NCBI GenBank assembly: GCA_038373885.1
Contig: JAWZYV010012519.1
Span: 865,575 to 929,574, forward strand
DNA: 64,000 nucleotides
Source of the DNA: Cheiracanthium punctorium
Taxonomy: Eukaryota > Arthropoda > Arachnida > Araneae > Cheiracanthiidae
Direction: 5' to 3'
A program made the position numbers and the translations under genes. Shown here one piece after another: positions 58,291-64,000 of the stretch. How positions within the stretch are numbered: position 1 is the first letter of the stretch; every line of letters starts with the position of its first letter. The notes beneath the pieces are model-generated. The model did no database searches. It saw only the letters and a list, made by a program, of their open reading frames with translations, and had not been told where the DNA came from.

Positions 58291-58760
58291 TATATCCATA
58301 TATGTATGTATCCTTTCAGAAACACACATATACATAGACTTCCTCTTGTACGTAGCATACACAATTCCAATTAATAATTTCTGGTGTATAGCATAAAAAT
58401 TATAGCAATTTTTCTGCAGCCTATGAATTACAAATTGCATGAACTGATTTTCAACAGTTCAGTTTTGTAGTTTAACTAAAGTTGGAGTAATGTATAAAAT
58501 ATTTCATCATATGGAAATTGACACTTTGAAATAGATAGCCATCGAATTGTACAAAAAGCACACCTATATTTGTAGCACGTTTAAATTTCGCGAATCACAT
58601 TTTCCAAAACCCTTTTAAGTGTCAAAAGATGACTAGGAAAAAGAAAAGGGTAAAGCAAATTTTCGCTCTTTAATTATTCAGTATCAGGATACGTTAAACA
58701 GTTCATCACATTACCTACGTAAAATGTAGAAAACATTTTTCTTTCTTTCCTTTTTTATTT

Positions 58761-58791
<31 letters not shown>

Positions 58792-61380
58792 TATTTTTCA
58801 TTTTTATTTTTTGTAGACAGCACCGTCGTTTAATGGAACGAATTAAGAAATTTAATAATTAACTAGATCACCTTATTTGCTTTCTGACGGTAGCAGAAAA
58901 ATCCATAGTTCCCTCATACCTTAAGTCTTAATTTAAACGAGCCATTTTATGCGTAACTAAAAATTTCTATCATGGATTGTATAGAGCTTACAAGATAATT
59001 GACTCTTGTATTTTGTAAGTTCTATACAATACTCAAATTTTTCTAAGGAATATGTGTATATTTATTAATATAAATCAAAAAAAAATTTTTTAAAAAATCG
59101 TTGTTGAATGAAAACGATTTATTGGTCACGGTGTAAGGATACATGTGTGTCATTTTCACATCTTAGCAGTACTTCTAAATTTCATTAAAACAACAGGTGG
59201 GGGGTAACAGGATTTGTACCAAAAGGTAAGCTAATGTCCTCAGCGACATCATGAGCTGAAAACATGCGAGATGGTTTTCATTGGCACGCTATCTGTTTAA
59301 CAGATTACCACATTAATTTGCCAGATTTCAAATACAACTGTTGTAGTAGATACACCAAACTAACAGCATGGTGTTTGCTGAAAAATCTTTAAAAAGTAGT
59401 TATAGTGACGTCATATAGTGAACATTTTCAGATTTCAAACGCTCATATAAAATTCCTGATCTTGCCTAACTTTTTGAGCCAGTTACATAAAATAGATTCC
59501 GGTTAATCAGCCGCTTATTCAGACGGAATTCTATGGATATAAAGCAAATTCAGTTTCATAAGCCTAATATTATTCGCTTATTTGTGTCAAAATTCTGCTT
59601 AACCAGACCATATAATGTAAGTACGGTTAGAACTTCTTTTTATTGGGCTTCGCATGCTGAGTATCGTGTGGCTTGTTTTTTAAAAAATGTAAATTTATTT
59701 TTTAATGAATAAAGTTCATGAGAAATAGTATTCTTGTTTGTATTATCTCACCAGAAAATAACGACATTTCAAAGTATTATAAAATATATATAGTGTGTCC
59801 TGCCTTGTAACTTCTGAGCATGTTCGTGTAATCGGTCCAGCCGGTTTTTAGGACCGAAACGATCACGTTCTGATGTGGTCCGATTAAATGGAATGAACTG
59901 TATTGTTACAATCTTATTACTGACTTAAAGAAGGTGCTATGCTCAACGATTATACTCCTTTTTTATGTGTACACAACGATAATGTTTTACCACAAGGACC
60001 GATTTCCATAATTCTTTTTTTTTTTTGAAAAGGGGGGGGGTACTTTAAGGATGGTGTTCCATTTTAATTTGGTTACTTCTGATGATATTATCATTCAGAA
60101 AATTGGAAAATCTATGGCCTAAAACGTTGGTAGTACAGTAAACTTTATTCTGAACACTCATGGGCCCGACTAAAATTGTTAAGATTAGGGAGTTGTTCAT
60201 TATAGAGAGAGATTAGAAAATGCAAGTACGTAATGGGTTTATACAATATATAGAAGTCAGTTACCCAGATGGAGGTACTGAATGTATATTTGGTGGCTAG
60301 TGTCGATTATAAATCAAACTAAATTCAATCGTACATGTACTCTTTCTTGAAAACATTTTAATTTTTAATGGCAAGCAACAGGACAATACATATAAAAAAA
60401 AAATTACGCCAGATATATAAAAGTTACATCAGTTTATCTATGAACTTATATCTGGCAATCCATTAGCGCCCCCATAAAGGGCTGGGAGCTAGAACAGCGG
60501 AATTCTAAGCATTCCGACTGATAACACAAGCTTAGTTTACAGGGTAGAACGGACATGAGAAGCAGCATTCATAATACTGGGGTAATACAGAAGGTTCATC
60601 TTATGTTAAGTCTATGGAGCTACACCGGTACCGTCGGGATGTGTTCATAATACCAGGCATTAGAAAGCGTTCAGATAGTGATAATCCGCTGTAATACGCC
60701 AAAAGTCGCCAAGGCTATTCACTTCTGACTTGACGACGTATTACCAAATTCGGCACCAAAAAGTAAGTTCCCAAAACTGAACCCAGCTTTGTGATTATCG
60801 TCTATATTTAGCGATAAATAGCCAAACTCCACTGTTTTACAATGGCAATAATTTTCCACTATGGTGAAGTAATTTAAAGTCGGTTTTCTTTCTTTTGTCT
60901 TCTTTTTAATCATACTTGTTTTACTTTTGTCTTTATGTTACCAACAAAATAGATATATCTACTACTGCATTTTGCGATGCTACAGCTGAATAGAGTACCG
61001 AAAATGAATAATGTCACCTTGTGTCTAACTTTTACTGTATTCTTTGGTTTAAATTTGCGCAGTATCGTGTTTGCAAGAAGGTAACTTCCGCTCTATCATG
61101 CTCCTAGTTAGAAATTGAAACTATTTGGTTTTAAAGCTATTCTACTTTTTTTTATATAAATCTGCCGTGCTATTCGCAATACTACTTAGATGGTGATAGT
61201 CATGCAAAAATACACACCCTTTGTTGAAAAATGTAAAATAAAATATCCACAACGTGAGAAAAATGATACTTTTTTTAAAGAAAAAAATACTCCAGTCTGG
61301 ATCTCCCATTCCAGTCGCGACACGTAAAATGAATCTGCTGTCCATAATTCGAGTTTGCGTAATAGCGGTCTTCCTGATAA
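58291..61380. other. AT-rich spacer with scattered transposon-end-like words
   Basis: An (ATTT)n tract lies at about 58755-58795. Pogo-like words occur near 59485-59630, 59810-59890 and 60135-60190 (AATGGAATGAACTGTA, CAGTAAACTTTATTC), but I could not pair ends convincingly. 60400-60720 is less AT-rich and unexplained. Frames at 60719-60913 and 61142-61345 are unrecognised. Confidence 0.4.
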
Positions 61381-61620
61381 TGAAGCTACCCTCGGTACTA
61401 TAAAACGTACATGGGTGGAGGGTGCTTCTGGGGCACTTGTCGCCGGGGAATTATCAACATGCGGACCGCGTCCTCTTTTAATTCCGCGTCCTCCTATGCA
61501 GGAGCCTTAATTTCGTGTCATCCGAGAGATTTCTGTCACGGAAGCCTGCTGGGGATACGGAGAGGGGGTGCTGTAAACTCGGATTGGCGGTCTGTGTACG
61601 TGGGATAATCGCTGTGTTAC
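61381..61620. other. G+C-richer island, unrecognised
   Basis: A sharply delimited G+C-richer segment with an open plus-strand frame of 65 codons (61411-61608) and no recognisable domain. No inverted ends. Candidate conserved non-coding element or exon. Confidence 0.3.
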
Positions 61621-61797
61621 AATTCTGAATTAGTTACAGTTCTGAAATGAGAGTTTTGTTTTTGTTTTTTTACGTCGCAGTGCCGTCGGACGGTGATGCA
61701 TATTGCATCGTTTTCCGTTTAGTATTCCGCGACAGTTGCAATTCTTCTGAATGCGACTCCACTGTAAATTTCACAGTTTTAAAAATTTCTCAGTTAA

Positions 61798-62285
61798 CCT
61801 TTTGAGGCGCAACCCTTTCCCAATGCTGAAAAAAGGGCGACCGTTGCCATCGCTCGACTGAACTACCAGCAAGATGGCGGACGATCGAAACGCTCATCGC
61901 GTGCCACAGATCTAATGACCCCCTTTTTTGACGACAGCTGGCTTTGCAGGGGTCTCTAGATCTGTGGCACGCGATGAGCGTTTCGATCGTCCGCCATCTT
62001 GCTGGTAGTTACGTCGAGCGATGGCAAAGGCTGCCCTTTTTTCAACATTGGGCAATCTGTCCAACTGTTTTCGCCTTCTTCCATTTTTCAGCAGATGTCA
62101 GTGCTGTTAAAAATAATCGTGACAATTTTTTTTACGGGAAATGACGTACTAAAAAGTAACGGATTCTCGTGGAGCTATGTCACCCACAACTATTTTTATG
62201 GAAACCAAATCTATTCTTCGTGACTGGCCACAGTCAAAACGTCAGAGTTTGGCGTTCCCAGAGCGGGAACCTGCGCGTTAAAATG
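61798..62285 (+). mobile_element. palindromic TTAA-type MITE, copy 4
   Basis: CCTTTTGAGGCGCAACCC to CTGCGCGTTAAAATG with TTAA on both sides (61794-61797 and 62286-62289). Same orientation as copies 1 and 2. The hairpin arms are present with AAGATGGCGGAC in both orientations (61869 and 61990 regions), but the turn has lost about 25 bases compared with copy 3. Confidence 0.85.
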
Positions 62286-62437
62286 TTAATGTAGCAACCA
62301 AGGAGTCACAGTGAATATATATGACTCACTAGCAAAAGGAAGATTATATAGTAGTCTCGCAGTAGCATAGTCACTAAGCTCCGTTCCCATAACAACACGG
62401 AAAGTGAAGCAGCACCGGCTTAGCCAGGGTGCTTAGG

Positions 62438-62520
62438 AGGGTGCATGCCTCTCTCGACTGGATTGCTGTGGGACCGCGTATGCTAATGAGAACTGGTGCG
62501 CGTAAAATCTGCTCGTGTTC
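62438..62520. repeat. second copy of the repeat seen near 49.27 kb
   Basis: GGAGGGTGCATGCCTCTC to GTATGCTAATGAG is similar to 49269-49325. Borders unclear. Confidence 0.4.
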
Positions 62521-62523
62521 CTC

Positions 62524-62890
62524 AGAGTAAAAAGAGATAGCCTAAAATTCTTCTCTAAAAATGTAGAGAACACAAATGCCTTAAAGTCCTTTTCATAATT
62601 TTTTAGAATTCCTGAAAACGGGGATTAGGGGGCTAATCGTTGTTTCGAAATTTGCCATCATATCTCAAAGTCCATAAAATTCTTGCTTTAAAATGTAGCG
62701 AATACGAATGCCTAAAAGGCATTCCCAGGAATTTTTAGTTTCCGTGCCCAGCTGCTCTAAGGGCCCAAAACGTTGTTTCATATTTGACCTCATATTTCGA
62801 AGAAAAATAGAGATAGCCACAAGAAATCTTGCATTAAATTGTAAGGAACAAAATTCATAAAAATCCTTTTGAAGACTTTTGTGAAAATCG
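62524..62890. repeat. three-copy tandem repeat, ~130-145-bp unit
   Basis: AAAATTCTTCTCTAAAAATG (62547), AAAATTCTTGCTTTAAAATG (62676) and AGAAATCTTGCATTAAATTG (62820) start successive diverged units. The first two share CGTTGTTTCGAAATTTG or CGTTGTTTCATATTTG about 90 bases later. Non-coding; a minus-strand frame (62665-63033) crossing it is unrecognised. Confidence 0.7.
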
Positions 62891-62943
62891 ACCTCAAGAG
62901 GGGGTGGTTGACAAAAAAAGGTCTTTTTCACGTATTTTTTAAC

Positions 62944-63030
62944 TCTTGAGCAGGGCCGTGCCGTGCTATGATGCAGAAAGGCGGCTGCGTCAGGCGGCAC
63001 TTCAAAGGGGCGGCCGGCCTGGATTAACAC
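62944..63030. repeat. possible hAT-like end
   Basis: CAGGGCCGTGCCGTGCTATG followed by AAGGCGGCTGCG and GGCGGCAC has the look of a hAT terminus with subterminal GGCGG words. No inverse end or 8-bp duplication was found before the window ends. Confidence 0.3.
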
Positions 63031-64000
63031 CATTATCTACTTGTATAACACGTAAAATTTGAAAAAAAAAGGTTTTTTTTTTTAAAGAAGATTAACGATC
63101 ATTTATTGCTGTCAGTTGGGGGACAGAGAAAAAAGTCCGTACCTTTAATATGGGCAGATTTATAAAAAAAAAATTCTGCCAGGCGCAAAGATTGAATACT
63201 TATTCAGAATTACATGAAATATCTCATCATTGTCAGAAAGACCATGTTATCTTGTCTAAATATTTGTTCAGGGGAGCGTCTCTTCTGTTCCTTCTCCATG
63301 GGTCTATCTGCCTTCGCTCTTTGCTAGGGGCGGCAGAATCCTTATCGTTGAATTCATGGTAAGGAGACTAACAGGGGATTTTTAAAAATAGGGTTGTATA
63401 TCGGACAGACATTAATTCAAGTGGCTTTAAAATAGTTATTTTCATTTTTGTATTATATACTATCATTTTGCTTTGCCTCGGCTATGAAAACTTATATTAA
63501 TTTTTTCTTTCACCAGTTACATTGCGGCTGCCTGGCTGCTGTCATTAACTGGCGGCATTATTTACAGTCGCCTGTTTGAAGTCTTAAGATTTTCTTTTTA
63601 AAATCAGGCTGGACAACGACGTACGAATGTGGGAAGTGTACGTAAAAAGTAATGTACGTAGGTAGTGACGTAGGAATGTGTGGTCCACCCCGTGCGATAA
63701 GTGAAAGAAAAATAGAGGATGGCAAAACGTTGAAACTGAGAAAGAATAAGGCATCAGTCGGAAAGACGGAGATGGGAAGCAGGCTGCAGAAAGCCTAAAC
63801 TTAGGAATAATGGGGCGCAGGGCCCTAGCTCGGGGTTGGCGAGGTTGTCTCCTGCCAGGAAAATAGGCAGGAGAGGGGCGCAAAACTAGCTGGTTCAAAA
63901 AAAGTGTATGCGTGTAATCTTTGAGCGCGGTTGAAGTAAAACTTCTTTGACGTTTACGACACATATAACTGAAATGATTAAACTTTAACTTAAAATAAAT
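63031..64000. other. spacer with a G+C-richer end, unrecognised
   Basis: 63031-63580 is mixed AT-rich sequence. About 63584-63964 is G+C-richer and keeps a minus-strand frame open for 126 codons, rich in Ser, Arg and Pro, with no domain I can name. No element ends are visible. Confidence 0.4.

Noticed and set aside
63584..63964. 126-codon minus-strand frame as a host exon
   Set aside because: Ser/Arg/Pro-rich low-complexity peptide, no domain and no clear splice context; left as unrecognised sequence.

Overview
The window is A+T-rich eukaryotic nuclear DNA, most probably from an arthropod. The base composition, the long gene-poor stretches, the tRNA-derived SINEs with a degenerate A-box/B-box head, and the mix of Helitron, hAT, piggyBac-type and mariner remnants fit a large arthropod genome. 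A spider or other chelicerate is my best guess, but it rests only on the general look of the SINE. There is no bacterial-style gene organisation, and I found no intact host protein-coding gene, rRNA, functional tRNA or CRISPR array. No open reading frame exceeds about 160 codons, and the recognisable protein signatures all come from decayed transposable elements.

Layout. 1-4 kb: a CACTCTCA-ended TA-flanked MITE split by a SINE, then AT-rich DNA. 4.17-6.46 kb: a hAT-type element with an 8-bp target duplication. 7.87-14.13 kb: two Helitrons on the minus strand abutting head to tail. The first keeps the C-terminal part of a PIF1-like helicase reading frame. The second carries a ~110-bp minisatellite and three copies of a ~1-kb 5' module. 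19.85-23.2 kb: a motif-rich element, a ~950-bp palindrome built around a small MITE and the 5' part of a mariner, the rest of that dead mariner, and a pogo-like MITE. 25.5-29.5 kb: a hAT derivative, the first of four palindromic TTAA-flanked piggyBac-type MITEs, a SINE, a TA-flanked MITE, another dead mariner and a small CTTC-flanked MITE. 35.3-36.1 kb: a hAT-type element with a nested MITE. 39.9-43.4 kb: three more TTAA elements. 44.3-50.1 kb: a ~220-bp tandem array with a dimeric higher-order pattern and two fold-back insertions. 52.85-53.44 kb: an internally deleted mariner. 54.7-58.3 kb: a second CACTCTCA MITE, a LINE RNase H fragment and a long-armed TA MITE. 61.8-62.9 kb: a fourth palindromic TTAA element and a short tandem repeat.

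Between these lie AT-rich unique stretches and several G+C-richer non-repetitive islands (for example near 0.2-0.48, 26.1-26.5, 32.0-32.45, 43.4-43.9, 52.0-52.55 and 61.4-61.6 kb). The islands could be regulatory DNA or unrecognised exons. The elements do not form a pathway; what they show is the order of insertion, because several are nested. The most unusual item is a short element family that inserted into a Helitron helicase frame with a 12-bp target duplication and recurs as two fold-back structures inside the 220-bp tandem array.
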